NCBI GenBank assembly: GCA_017559955.1
Contig: JAFYPQ010000030.1
Span: forward strand, 1-64,000
Length of the DNA stretch: 64,000 bases
DNA from: Bacteroidales bacterium
GTDB lineage: Bacteria; Bacteroidota; Bacteroidia; Bacteroidales; G3-4614
Direction of reading: 5' to 3'
Each line of letters begins with the position of its first letter. Position 1 is the stretch's first letter. Below are positions 43,184-52,627 of this stretch, one piece after another. The notes beneath the pieces are model-generated. The model did no database searches. It was not told the origin of the DNA and saw only the letters and a program-made list of their open reading frames with translations. The position numbers and the translations under genes were made by a program.

Positions 43184-43213
43184 ATATTTTTGTTTTAAAA
43201 ATTGTCTAATCCA

Positions 43214-43221
43214 CAAATTTA
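43214..43221 (-). promoter_or_regulatory. Phosphohexomutase -7 promoter box
   Basis: On the minus strand this is TAAATTTG, a full consensus match, 30 nt before the ATG at 43183. It rules out the longer open frame as the start if used. Confidence 0.55.
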
Positions 43222-43261
43222 GAGAATTAATTTTTTAATTCAAATATTTTATTGCCATTTT

Positions 43262-44947
43262 TTAATAGGTTAATTTGAATTTACTCTCATTTTTGTTCCC
43301 ACAATTGTCGATAGCTACAAATTTTATTGTATGTATGACTCCTTGTTTGAATTTTTCCTTGTCTATTTTGTATCGGGCTATTTTATCTTTTATGTCGTAT
43401 GTAAACAATACAAATTGTCCGTCTATCTCCCCAATAAAGTATTTTAATCCGCTTTCGCTATCTTTTACAGTAATTCTAATCTCTCCGTCAGCTACTCCAT
43501 GATATTTAAGATATGGATTTGTCAAATCGGCTTTTACTACATATTTACCAAATGTTTTTACTTGCGTTGTAAGCCATCCCTCTTGATATGTAGATATATA
43601 CTCTTGAGATATTTTACCTATATTCTTTCCAACACTATGAATTGAGGCTATGTAGTATTTGCTTTTATCGCTCAGGGTATCAACATCGATTTTTATTGAG
43701 AGTTTACAATTTTTATCCACACCTGCGTAATATGGTTCGAGTGTGTGTATTACCGAATAGTTATCTTTTAATAATGTATCGGCTTTTGTATATTCAATGG
43801 TATAATCGTCATAAAGTGCATATGCCGGTATGGTTATTTTAAATTTCAACTCTTCAATGCTTTGTTCTTTATTATATTTTAGTTTGGGTTGTGATTGGGA
43901 TATTTTACTCTCCTCGCCCTCTATCTCAAACGAACATATATCTTTATTCCCGAAATAGTCTGCTACTTCGTAACGAAACTTATATATTCGTTCTTCGTCG
44001 ATTGTTATTATACCCCTGTTTTTTATTTCATCCTCTTCGTAAAAGTTAAGTCTGTTTGCTTGCGATATATAGCTAAGCATAAATAGCGAACGCTCTTTAT
44101 GCCACTCTTCGGTATCGATATAACTATTAATTTGACGACCTGTTTCAAATGATAATGTATCGATATGAGATGAGTATATTAACTCTTCGTCTTTATATAG
44201 TTTTACATAATGTACGCCATATATGTTATTCATTCCAGGCATATAGTCGAAGGCTTTTAATGCAAGTAATATATCGCCCCAAGCTTTTATTTTTGTTTTG
44301 ATTTTTTTGTTTCCATTCTCTACAACTACCTGTTCAATTGTTTTATTGCTTGAATTATTTACAACTCCGTTATATGGTATCACCGATATTGCTTTTATTT
44401 GCGGAGAACGGGTATCTTTTATTTTATCTTTTATATAGTTTATGGGGTCGAGTAGATTTTCTGTTTTTGTATCTCTAATCTCGAAATGAAGATGCGGTCC
44501 ACCACTACTCCCTCTGTTTCCTGTATATGCTACCACCTCGCCTTGTGCAACTTTTATTTCGTCGAGCGAAAATGTAAGGTTTACTGCATAATATTTTAGT
44601 TGATATTGTTTTTCGGTCAGGATCTTCTCTATTTTAGGAGAATAGCTATTTAGGTGTGCATATACGCTTGTTGTCCCTGAAGGGTGCGTTATATAGAGAG
44701 CATTCCCATAGCCTCCTGCATCAACAGATATACGAGATACATATCCCGAATCTACTGCATATACAGGTGTTCCGATAGCTGCTCTGAAATCGAGCCCTGT
44801 ATGAAAATGGTTTGTTCGCAACTCTCCAAAATTACCTGTTAATTGCAGACTCCTTTTCAATGGAGGTATTTGTTGTGCCTTACATATACAATTTACTGCA
44901 CATAACATTGCTATTATGCACAGTAAACTTATTTTCTTTTTTATCAT
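43262..44947 (-). CDS. M23 family metallopeptidase (LytM-type)
   Basis: Secreted peptidoglycan peptidase of 561 residues from the ATG at 44947. A signal peptide is clear (M-I-K-K-K-I-S-L-L-C-I-I-A-M-L, then C-K-A-Q). The LytM domain comes first: H-F-H-T-G-L-D-F-R near 48-56 gives the zinc H...D pair, and G-P-H-L-H-F-E-I-R near 144 the H-x-H. The remaining 400 residues are beta-rich with Ig-like patterns and no family I recognise. An upstream GTG (44974) would overlap the previous gene and spoil the signal peptide. The gene follows the AGCS symporter gene after 17 bp. Confidence 0.9.
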   Translation of the reverse strand: MIKKKISLLCIIAMLCAVNCICKAQQIPPLKRSLQLTGNFGELRTNHFHTGLDFRAAIGTPVYAVDSGYVSRISVDAGGYGNALYITHPSGTTSVYAHLNSYSPKIEKILTEKQYQLKYYAVNLTFSLDEIKVAQGEVVAYTGNRGSSGGPHLHFEIRDTKTENLLDPINYIKDKIKDTRSPQIKAISVIPYNGVVNNSSNKTIEQVVVENGNKKIKTKIKAWGDILLALKAFDYMPGMNNIYGVHYVKLYKDEELIYSSHIDTLSFETGRQINSYIDTEEWHKERSLFMLSYISQANRLNFYEEDEIKNRGIITIDEERIYKFRYEVADYFGNKDICSFEIEGEESKISQSQPKLKYNKEQSIEELKFKITIPAYALYDDYTIEYTKADTLLKDNYSVIHTLEPYYAGVDKNCKLSIKIDVDTLSDKSKYYIASIHSVGKNIGKISQEYISTYQEGWLTTQVKTFGKYVVKADLTNPYLKYHGVADGEIRITVKDSESGLKYFIGEIDGQFVLFTYDIKDKIARYKIDKEKFKQGVIHTIKFVAIDNCGNKNESKFKLTY

Positions 44948-44964
44948 ATTTTTTATTGAAATTT

Positions 44965-46356
44965 TTACCAACACTCTATATCGGGAGTATCAAGTTCTTT
45001 GATATTACTCTTTTTAAAGAGCGGTGTTTTTATTCCTTGCTGCCGTTGTGCTTTGTAATCGTTTAAAAGCATATATACTTTATTACCCAATTTTGTAATT
45101 GACAACATATTTATCAGCACAATGAATATCATAAAGAGGTCGGCCATTGCCCATACTACATCTAATGGTATTACCGCTCCTGCCATTACTATCAATATCA
45201 TCAGCACTCGAAATATGTTTACCAATGTGTCATTATCCTTTATAAAACGAATGTTTGCTTCGCCATAATAGGAGTTGCTCAAGCAGGTACTAAATCCAAA
45301 GAAAAAGATTATTATTGCAATAAAATGGTATGCCCATTCCCCTGTCTTCGAACTTAAAGCATATTGTGTAAGAGCTATTCCTTCTAAATCGGCAAGTGCA
45401 TCTGCTCCTCCAATGAATATTAGAAATGCTGTGCAACTACATATTATCAAAGTATCGACAAATACTCCCATTGCTTGAACGAAACCTTGATTTATTGGGT
45501 GCTTTACATCGGCTGTTGCCGCAGCATTCGGAGCCGAACCCATACCTGCCTCGTTACTAAAAAGTCCTCGTTTTACACCCATCATAATTGCCATTCCTAC
45601 GCCTCCGGCAGCTACCTGTTTTATTCCGAAAGCACTATCGACGATTAAGGAGAATATTGCGGGGATTTGATTAATGTTTGCCAACACTATACACACAACA
45701 ACCAAGATGTAGGCAAATGCCATTAATGGTACCAACATCGAAGTTACTTTTGCTACACGCTCCACGCCTCCGAATATGGTCAGAGACATTAATACACCTA
45801 TTATTATTGCACTCCATATAGGAGATATTCCAAATGCCTCTTCTCCTGATATTGCTATGGTGTTTGATTGTACCGAACAGATTATAAAACTGAATGTTAA
45901 TACAGATAGTATTGCTACTACTATTGCAAGAGATCTGCTCTTTAATCCTTTATTAATATAATATGCAGGACCTCCTATAAAGAAATTTCCGTCTCGAGAT
46001 TTATATAACTGTGCAAGTGTTGATTCGACAAATGATGTTGCAGCATTCAATATTGCCATTATCCACATCCAGAATATAGCCCCGGGACCTCCTATAGTTA
46101 TTGCCAATGCGACTCCAGCAAGGTTACCTACTCCTACCCTGCTTGCCAACGAAATTAGAAAGGCTTCAACCGAAGAGATACTTTTACCTTCTCCTGACTG
46201 TTTTTGTGTTGTTCCCTTTAATGTTCGCAACATTTCGGGGAACATTGTTATTTGTACGGCTTTGGTTTTGATGGTAAACCATAAGGCTAATACCACCATA
46301 ACCTCAACCATAATATTATTCCACAAAAAATCGATTATCGATAAAAATAGTTCCAT
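44965..46356 (-). CDS. Sodium:alanine symporter family (AGCS) protein
   Basis: Inner-membrane transporter of 463 residues with about eleven hydrophobic segments. Signatures: V-E-A-F-L-I-S-L-A-S-R-V-G-V-G-N-L-A-G-V-A near 62-82, G-P-G-A-I-F-W-M-W near 89, and G-M-G-S-A-P-N-A-A-A near 270-279 after R-G-L-F-S-N-E-A. It brings in alanine or glycine with sodium. It begins 7 bp after the valS stop and is followed by the M23 gene, so a valS-symporter-peptidase transcript is likely. The pairing with a cell-wall peptidase hints at D-/L-alanine recycling, but that is inference. Confidence 0.93.
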   Translation of the reverse strand: MELFLSIIDFLWNNIMVEVMVVLALWFTIKTKAVQITMFPEMLRTLKGTTQKQSGEGKSISSVEAFLISLASRVGVGNLAGVALAITIGGPGAIFWMWIMAILNAATSFVESTLAQLYKSRDGNFFIGGPAYYINKGLKSRSLAIVVAILSVLTFSFIICSVQSNTIAISGEEAFGISPIWSAIIIGVLMSLTIFGGVERVAKVTSMLVPLMAFAYILVVVCIVLANINQIPAIFSLIVDSAFGIKQVAAGGVGMAIMMGVKRGLFSNEAGMGSAPNAAATADVKHPINQGFVQAMGVFVDTLIICSCTAFLIFIGGADALADLEGIALTQYALSSKTGEWAYHFIAIIIFFFGFSTCLSNSYYGEANIRFIKDNDTLVNIFRVLMILIVMAGAVIPLDVVWAMADLFMIFIVLINMLSITKLGNKVYMLLNDYKAQRQQGIKTPLFKKSNIKELDTPDIECW

Positions 46357-46363
46357 TCGTTGT

Positions 46364-49105
46364 TTATTCTTTCAAAGCCTTTATTCGCTCCTCAATAGAT
46401 TTTATTTTACTCTCGGCATCGCTCTGTTTTTTACGCTCCAACTCCACTACTTTTTCGGGTGCATTTGCAACAAATCGCTCATTAGAGAGTTTTCCCATTA
46501 CTGTTCGCAAGAATCCTTGTTGATATTTTAATTCTTCTTCAAGTTTCTTCAACTCGGCTTCGACATCTATGTTTCCTTCCATTGGCACGGCATACTCTGT
46601 TGTGCCTACCATAAAGGTTATTGATGTTGCAGACTTCTCTTGAACAACTTCTATTGATGAAAGGTTTGCCAATTTTGCAATTATTGCATCGGCATAGTTG
46701 TTATGCTCACCCAATATTTGCAATGATAATTGGTTTTTATTTGGAATATTTTTTTGTAAACGTATTGTTCTTACTCCTGCAATTATATTCTTTGCCGACT
46801 CGATATTTGTTACAATTGTTTGGTTATACTCTGCAACTTCAGGCATTTGTGCAACCATAATCGACTCTCCGTCTTTTCGCTCTGCAATGTGTTGCCACAA
46901 CTCTTCTGTAATAAATGGCATAAAGGGGTGCAATAATCGCAACAATATATCGAAATATTCTAATGTTTTAGTGTATGTTACACCATCGATAGGCATTCCG
47001 TATGCAGGCTTAATCATTTCCAAATACCACGCCGAGAACTCATCCCAGAATAGTTTATATACAGCCATTAATGCTTCAGAAAGGCGGTATTTTGAGAATA
47101 GATCGGCTACCTCGGCATTTACTTTTTTCAATTCTGAATCGAACCATTCAACTGCTATTTTTGCACTCTCAGGTTGTTCTATTGTATTATCTACTTGCCA
47201 ACCATTTACTAAACGGAATGCATTCCATATTTTATTGTTGAAATTACGTCCTTGCTCACATAGTGCATCATCGAAAAGAATATCGTTTCCAGCAGGAGCA
47301 GACAACATCATTCCCATACGAACTCCATCGGCTCCGTATTTCTCAATAAGGTCTAAGGGGTCAGGTGAGTTTCCAAGCGATTTTGACATTTTACGTCCTA
47401 TCTTGTCTCGTACAATTCCTGTGAAATATACGTTTCTGAAAGGCATATCTCCTTTATACTCGTATCCTGCCATAATCATACGTGCAACCCAAAAGAATAT
47501 AATATCTGGACCTGTTACCAAATCGGCTGTTGGATAGTAGTAATTTATCTCCTCGTTATCGGGGTTGTTTATTCCATCAAATAGAGATATTGGCCACAAC
47601 CATGATGAGAACCAAGTATCTAAGGCATCGTCATCTTGACGCAACTCATCTTTTGTTATATTCTCATATCCGGGCATTGCTTTTGCCAACTCCAATGCAT
47701 CATCAATATTCTCTGCAACCACATATTTTTCGTCGCCTTCGGCTGTTGGTAAGAAGTATGCGGGAATACGGTGTCCCCACCACAATTGACGACTGATACA
47801 CCAATCCTGTATATTTTCCAACCAATTTTGGTAGGTTGTTTTATATTTTGTAGGATAGAATTTCAGTTCGTCATTCATTACCGGTGGTAATGCAATATCT
47901 GCAAAATGTTGCATCTTTAAGAACCATTGCATACATAAACGTGGCTCTACTGCTGTATCTGCATTACGTTCTGAATATCCTACTTTATTATCATAATCCT
48001 CAACTTTTTCAAGCAAGCCTGCGGCTTCTAAATCTATGGCTATTTGTTTACGAACCTCCATACGATCCATTCCGACGTATAATCCTGCGGCTTCGCTTAA
48101 TGTTGCATCTGCATTAAATATATCGATGGTCTCAAGATTATGAGTTTTACCTAACATATAGTCATTAGTATCGTGGGCAGGTGTTACCTTCAAACATCCT
48201 GTACCAAACTCTATCTCTACATAGCGGTCTTCAATAACAGGTATAACTCTGTTTACTAATGGCACTATTACTTTTTTCCCTTTTAACCAAGAGTTTTTAG
48301 GATCTTTGGGATTGATACACATTGCTGTATCTCCCATAATGGTTTCGGGACGAGTGGTTGCGACTACCGCATAACGACGACCATCATTATCACGATGTAG
48401 AATTTGATGTTTTACTGTTGCATCGAAAGCATCTGTTGGTGCGAGAGTTACTGCATCACTTTCCTCTCCGTCGGTTGAGCCCGCTACCTCATCTACATAA
48501 TATCTTAGATAATAAAGTTTACTCTTTTCATCTTTATATATTACCTCTTCATTACTGAGGGCTGTTTGAGCTTTAGGGTCCCAATTGACCATTCTCAATC
48601 CACGATATATAAGACCTTTATTGTATAAATCGACAAATACTTTTATTACGCTTTCGCTACGTTTTTCATCCATAGTAAAGGCTGTTCGGTCCCAATCGCA
48701 ACTTGCTCCCAATTTACGAAGTTGTTTAAGTATTATGCCTCCGTGTTCGTCGGTCCACTCCCACGCATGTTTCAAGAACTCTTCACGTGTTAGATCGCTT
48801 TTCTTGATACCTTGCTCAGATAATTTCTTTACAACTTTTGCTTCTGTTGCAATTGATGCGTGATCGGTTCCGGGAACCCAACAAGCGTTTTTCCCTTCCA
48901 TTCTTGCTCGACGAACCAATATGTCTTGTATGGTATTGTTAAGCATATGTCCCATATGCAATACGCCTGTTACGTTTGGAGGGGGAATTACCACTGTATA
49001 TGGCTCTCTTCCATCGGGTTTTGATTTAAACATTTGATTGTTTAACCAATACTCATACCATTTCTTCTCTACCTCAGAGGGGTCGTATTTTGATGCTATT
49101 TCCAT
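46364..49105 (-). CDS. valS: Valine--tRNA ligase
   Basis: Class I synthetase that charges tRNA-Val; 913 residues from the ATG at 49105. H-M-G-H (in [14 protein letters not shown]) lies near 41-54, the editing domain covers about 190-430 ([11 protein letters not shown] near 250) and K-M-S-K-S-L-G-N-S lies near 555. The C-terminal coiled coil characteristic of ValRS is present ([11 protein letters not shown], then [16 protein letters not shown]). A TTG six codons upstream extends the frame, but M-E-I-A-S-K-Y-D-P is the usual family start. Confidence 0.97.
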   Translation of the reverse strand: MEIASKYDPSEVEKKWYEYWLNNQMFKSKPDGREPYTVVIPPPNVTGVLHMGHMLNNTIQDILVRRARMEGKNACWVPGTDHASIATEAKVVKKLSEQGIKKSDLTREEFLKHAWEWTDEHGGIILKQLRKLGASCDWDRTAFTMDEKRSESVIKVFVDLYNKGLIYRGLRMVNWDPKAQTALSNEEVIYKDEKSKLYYLRYYVDEVAGSTDGEESDAVTLAPTDAFDATVKHQILHRDNDGRRYAVVATTRPETIMGDTAMCINPKDPKNSWLKGKKVIVPLVNRVIPVIEDRYVEIEFGTGCLKVTPAHDTNDYMLGKTHNLETIDIFNADATLSEAAGLYVGMDRMEVRKQIAIDLEAAGLLEKVEDYDNKVGYSERNADTAVEPRLCMQWFLKMQHFADIALPPVMNDELKFYPTKYKTTYQNWLENIQDWCISRQLWWGHRIPAYFLPTAEGDEKYVVAENIDDALELAKAMPGYENITKDELRQDDDALDTWFSSWLWPISLFDGINNPDNEEINYYYPTADLVTGPDIIFFWVARMIMAGYEYKGDMPFRNVYFTGIVRDKIGRKMSKSLGNSPDPLDLIEKYGADGVRMGMMLSAPAGNDILFDDALCEQGRNFNNKIWNAFRLVNGWQVDNTIEQPESAKIAVEWFDSELKKVNAEVADLFSKYRLSEALMAVYKLFWDEFSAWYLEMIKPAYGMPIDGVTYTKTLEYFDILLRLLHPFMPFITEELWQHIAERKDGESIMVAQMPEVAEYNQTIVTNIESAKNIIAGVRTIRLQKNIPNKNQLSLQILGEHNNYADAIIAKLANLSSIEVVQEKSATSITFMVGTTEYAVPMEGNIDVEAELKKLEEELKYQQGFLRTVMGKLSNERFVANAPEKVVELERKKQSDAESKIKSIEERIKALKE

Positions 49106-49128
49106 TGTCTTATTTAAAAGCAATAAAA

Positions 49129-49161
49129 GGAGTTGAGTAAAAAAATTTTTTATTCAACTCC
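49129..49161 (-). terminator. Hairpin between rpoZ and valS, likely terminator
   Basis: GGAGTTGA and TCAACTCC form an 8-bp outer stem; the A-run and T-run inside extend the pairing. On the minus strand the stem is followed by TTTTATTGC. It would end the bamD-rpoZ transcript just before valS. Confidence 0.7.
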
Positions 49162-49193
49162 AATATTAGAAATTTTTATTTTTCGTTTGTTTT

Positions 49194-49538
49194 TTAGTCT
49201 TTCTTTATAGTCATCTCCTCGTCAGCATTACGGAAATATACTTCACCTGATTTATACTCCTCTGTTGCTATCAAGGTTGGTTTTGGCATACGCTCGTAGT
49301 ACTTTGAAATCTCAATTTGTTCACGATTTTCAAATACCTCCTCTAATGAGTTGTCTGATGCCGATGATGCATAATCTTGCAACTTTTTCTCCAAGTCAGT
49401 CTTCATCTCTGCGGCAATTTGATTTGCTCTTTTCGAGATTATCGCTACTGTTTCATAAATGTTTTCTGTGTCTTTACACAACTCTATAACATCTCTTGTT
49501 ACTGTTGATGTAGGAACATTTGCTTTCTTGTAATCCAT
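49194..49538 (-). CDS. rpoZ: RNA polymerase omega/Rpb6-type subunit
   Basis: Small cytoplasmic protein of 114 residues. The Rpb6/omega motif is visible as E-T-V-A-I-I-S-K-R-A-N-Q-I-A-A-E-M (about 31-47), the conserved helix that clamps the beta-prime C-terminus. The C-terminal half is divergent and acidic, as in the Bacteroidota version. It lies 12 bp after bamD, an order known from Bacteroides. Omega helps polymerase assembly. Confidence 0.85.
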   Translation of the reverse strand: MDYKKANVPTSTVTRDVIELCKDTENIYETVAIISKRANQIAAEMKTDLEKKLQDYASSASDNSLEEVFENREQIEISKYYERMPKPTLIATEEYKSGEVYFRNADEEMTIKKD

Positions 49539-49550
49539 ATCTTATTTATG

Positions 49551-50360
49551 TTAATCGTTTACGTATTTTTGTGCTGTTTTTAATATCTTTTCTGCCTCTT
49601 TAAGGTATTTCCCCTCCGGAAATTCATTTACATAATTATAATACTCGTCTATCACGCCTCTGAAACGTTCTTTCTTTTTCTCTATAACACTTTGTTGTGC
49701 CTCTTGATATCGAGAACGTAATATAAACATTTCAAAATCCTCTTTGTGCTTTGTATAAGGATAATCCATTATGGCATTGTTGGCTGTTATTATCGCTGCC
49801 TGATAGTTATTACCTCTATAATTTCCTAAATTGTAATAGAGTTTTACTGTTAACAACTCTTTTTCTGCCAACTTCTCTTGCAACTCAAATATAAGAGCTT
49901 CTACCTCTTCTACTTTATCACTTTTGGGATAGTAATCTATGAAGTTCTTCAACTCTTCTATCGCCTTATATGTATCTGTTTGATCCAATTTTGGCTCAGG
50001 CGATGCTTTTGAATATCCTATACCGGTATAATATCGAGACAACTCGGCATACTCTCCTCTTGGGTAGTTGCGATAATATGCCTCGAAATATGCTCCAGAC
50101 GCTTGATAATCCTTTTGCATAAATGCACTGCGTGCAAGCAAATATAATGATTCTTCTGCTTTATCAGTTCCTTTATATAGGGTTATAACATCTTTAAGCA
50201 AATTGTATGTTCGTGCATATTTACCTTGCTCAAAATATGTTTTGGCATATTCATAACGCAATTCATAATCGGTACTTTTCAATAATTTATTGTACTCGCT
50301 ACACGATGTTACGAATATACAAATTGCTACTGCTGATAATATTTTTGCTATCTTAGACAT
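49551..50360 (-). CDS. bamD: Outer-membrane assembly lipoprotein BamD
   Basis: Lipoprotein of the Bam complex, which folds outer-membrane barrels; 269 residues from the ATG at 50360. The signal ends in the lipobox F-V-T-S-C with the lipidated Cys at 20. TPR-like repeats follow: Y-A-K-T-Y-F-E-Q-G-K-Y near 38, A-E-E-S-L-Y-L-L-A-R-S-A-F near 65 and A-E-L-S-R-Y-Y-T-G-I-G-Y near 102, then P-K-S-D-K-V-E-E-V near 145. A TTG four codons upstream extends the frame but lies inside the -7 box. rpoZ follows after 12 bp. Confidence 0.92.
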   Translation of the reverse strand: MSKIAKILSAVAICIFVTSCSEYNKLLKSTDYELRYEYAKTYFEQGKYARTYNLLKDVITLYKGTDKAEESLYLLARSAFMQKDYQASGAYFEAYYRNYPRGEYAELSRYYTGIGYSKASPEPKLDQTDTYKAIEELKNFIDYYPKSDKVEEVEALIFELQEKLAEKELLTVKLYYNLGNYRGNNYQAAIITANNAIMDYPYTKHKEDFEMFILRSRYQEAQQSVIEKKKERFRGVIDEYYNYVNEFPEGKYLKEAEKILKTAQKYVND

Positions 50361-50369
50361 AATTCGGTG

Positions 50370-50377
50370 CAAATTTA
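50370..50377 (-). promoter_or_regulatory. bamD -7 box very close to the start codon
   Basis: On the minus strand this is TAAATTTG, a full consensus match, followed by only 9 nt before the ATG at 50360. The predicted leader is about 3-5 nt. Confidence 0.5.
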
Positions 50378-50573
50378 CAAAAAAATAGCATAATTACGAA
50401 ATGAGAAATGGATTTTTATCTCTTATTTTTTATATAGTATAAACAATTATATTTTAATAGAGTTTCGATTTTTATACTTATCTATTATTCTATATTTGTG
50501 GCTGCCCTCGAATATACTCTCGCTCGCTGTAAAATATACAAGCAAGCTTGATATTATTTTGCTCGCTTATTCG

Positions 50574-50581
50574 TATATTTG
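50574..50581 (+). promoter_or_regulatory. uvrB -7 box very close to the start codon
   Basis: TATATTTG is a full consensus match and ends only 8 nt before the ATG at 50590. If used, the uvrB mRNA would be nearly leaderless. It lies inside the longer TTG-started frame, which argues against that start. Confidence 0.5.
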
Positions 50582-50589
50582 CAATTAAT

Positions 50590-52626
50590 ATGGACTTTAT
50601 TCTTAAATCGGATTTCAAACCCACAGGAGACCAACCCGAAGCTATAAACGAGTTGGTTAATGGTATTGAACAGGGATTGCCTGCTCAAACTTTGTTGGGC
50701 GTTACGGGTTCGGGAAAAACATTTACTATGGCAAATGTTATTGAAAGAGTAAAAAAGCCCACTCTTATTTTAAGCCATAATAAAACTCTTGCTGCTCAAC
50801 TCTATAACGAATTTAAGGGGTTCTTCCCTGATAATGCCGTAGAATATTTTGTCTCGTATTATGATTACTACCAACCCGAAGCTTATATTCCAAGTTCTGA
50901 TTTATATATTGAAAAAGACCTTGCTATAAACGAAGAGATTGACAGATTAAGGTTATCTACTACATCGGCTCTGCTATCTGGTAGAAGAGATGTGGTGGTG
51001 GTTTCGTCTGTTTCGTGTTTATATGGTATTGGTAATCCTCAAGATTTCAACAGCAATTTACTTCACATAAGTTGTGGGGATAAAATGGAACGTAACAACT
51101 TTTTAAGGTTGTTGGTAGATTCTCTTTACTCACGTAACGAGATTGAGGTTGTCAGAGGAACTTTCAGGGTCAAAGGCGACACCGTTGATATTTATCTAGC
51201 ATACGACAATATTATTTTGCGAGTTATGTTCTGGGGTGATGAGATTGACTCAATTGAAACATTAGACCCCTCGACAGGAAGTGTTACAGGTAATTTTTCA
51301 TCATTCAATATATATCCTGCAAATCTATTTATCACATCGAAAGAGCGTATAAATAATGCTCTTGCTCAAATTGATATTGATTTAAGCAAACAGGTTGTTT
51401 TCTTTAATAGTGTTGGTAAAGAGATGGAAGCCAAAAGAATATACGAGCGTGTTTCGTATGATATGGAGATGATTAAGGAGATTGGCTACTGCTCAGGAAT
51501 TGAAAACTATTCGAGATATTTTGATGGCAGAGAAGAGGGTTCTCGTCCTTTCTGCTTACTCGATTATTTCCCTAAAGACTTTTTACTTATTATTGATGAG
51601 AGCCACGTTACTGTTCCTCAAATAAGAGGTATGTACGGCGGAGACCACTCACGTAAATTAAATTTAGTTGAATATGGATTCAGACTCCCCGCAGCCATAG
51701 ATAACAGACCTCTTAAATTTAATGAGTTTGAATCTCTTACCCCTCAAACCATATATGTTAGTGCTACTCCTGCCGACTACGAATTAGAGAAATCGGAAGG
51801 TGTGGTTATTGAACAAATTATACGACCTACCGGTTTGTTGGACCCAATTATCGAAGTCAGACCAAGTCTTAACCAAATTGATGATTTATTAGAGGAAATT
51901 CAACTACGTATCGAGCGAGACGAAAGGGTTATGGTTACTACGTTAACTAAAAAAATGGCCGAAGAACTTAACTCTTATCTTCTACGTTTGGGTATTAGAA
52001 GTAATTATATTCACTCTGATATTGAAACTTTTGACAGAGTTGAAATTTTAGCTGGTTTAAGGAATGGAGCCTATGATGTTTTAATTGGTGTAAACTTGCT
52101 AAGAGAGGGATTGGATTTGCCTGAGGTTTCGCTTATGGTTATATTGGACGCTGACAAAGAGGGATTTTTACGTAACGAACGTTCGCTTACACAAACAACA
52201 GGAAGGGTTGCTCGTAATCTTAACGGTATGGTTATTATGTATGCCGACAAGATTACGCCAAGTATGAAAAAGACCATCGACGAAACTAATCGTCGCAGAG
52301 AGAAACAGATGAAATACAACAAAGAGCATGGTATTACTCCTCAGGCTATCAAAAAATCTCAAACTTTGGCATTAGCAGGCAATAGTTCTTCGAAACTTAA
52401 AAACGAGAACTTACAATATAGCCAAGAGTTTGAATATGACGTAAATATTGCAGCAGATCCTGTTGTTGCGTATATGGACAAAAATTCATTGAAAGCCTCA
52501 ATCGAGAAGTGTCGTACAGCTATGGCTAATGCAGCCAAAGAGTTGGAATTCATCGAGGCAGCACGTTTAAGAGATGAGTTATTGAAATTAGAAGAATTAT
52601 TTAAAGAGAAATTCGGAAATATTTAA
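50590..52626 (+). CDS. uvrB: Excinuclease ABC subunit B
   Basis: Helicase-like core of nucleotide excision repair; 678 residues from the ATG at 50590. Walker A G-V-T-G-S-G-K-T is at 37-44; the beta-hairpin that locks damaged DNA reads Y-Y-D-Y-Y-Q-P-E-A-Y near 91; the DEAD-like I-I-D-E-S-H-V-T is near 335. Motif VI T-G-R-V-A-R-N is near 538 and the C-terminal UVR motif (L-E-F-I-E-A-A-R-L-R-D-E) near 655. The open frame extends 14 codons upstream to a TTG, but family proteins begin M-D-F-x-L-x-S-x-F-K-P-T-G-D-Q-P. The ygiQ gene starts 1 bp after the stop. Confidence 0.97.
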   Translation: MDFILKSDFKPTGDQPEAINELVNGIEQGLPAQTLLGVTGSGKTFTMANVIERVKKPTLILSHNKTLAAQLYNEFKGFFPDNAVEYFVSYYDYYQPEAYIPSSDLYIEKDLAINEEIDRLRLSTTSALLSGRRDVVVVSSVSCLYGIGNPQDFNSNLLHISCGDKMERNNFLRLLVDSLYSRNEIEVVRGTFRVKGDTVDIYLAYDNIILRVMFWGDEIDSIETLDPSTGSVTGNFSSFNIYPANLFITSKERINNALAQIDIDLSKQVVFFNSVGKEMEAKRIYERVSYDMEMIKEIGYCSGIENYSRYFDGREEGSRPFCLLDYFPKDFLLIIDESHVTVPQIRGMYGGDHSRKLNLVEYGFRLPAAIDNRPLKFNEFESLTPQTIYVSATPADYELEKSEGVVIEQIIRPTGLLDPIIEVRPSLNQIDDLLEEIQLRIERDERVMVTTLTKKMAEELNSYLLRLGIRSNYIHSDIETFDRVEILAGLRNGAYDVLIGVNLLREGLDLPEVSLMVILDADKEGFLRNERSLTQTTGRVARNLNGMVIMYADKITPSMKKTIDETNRRREKQMKYNKEHGITPQAIKKSQTLALAGNSSSKLKNENLQYSQEFEYDVNIAADPVVAYMDKNSLKASIEKCRTAMANAAKELEFIEAARLRDELLKLEELFKEKFGNI

Positions 52627-52627
52627 T

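Noticed and set aside
43184-43216. Longer N-terminus of the phosphohexomutase
   Set aside because: It lies over the -7 box, adds residues not typical of the family and would place the start at the promoter itself.
44948-44974. GTG start nine codons upstream for the M23 peptidase
   Set aside because: It overlaps the symporter gene and spoils a clean signal peptide beginning at 44947.
46698-47537. 279-codon open frame on the plus strand inside valS
   Set aside because: It is antisense to a clear, conserved ValRS coding region and its composition follows the reverse of that gene.
50548-50589. 14-codon N-terminal extension of uvrB starting at TTG
   Set aside because: UvrB proteins begin near the M-D-F-I-L-K motif, and the extension covers the -7 box.
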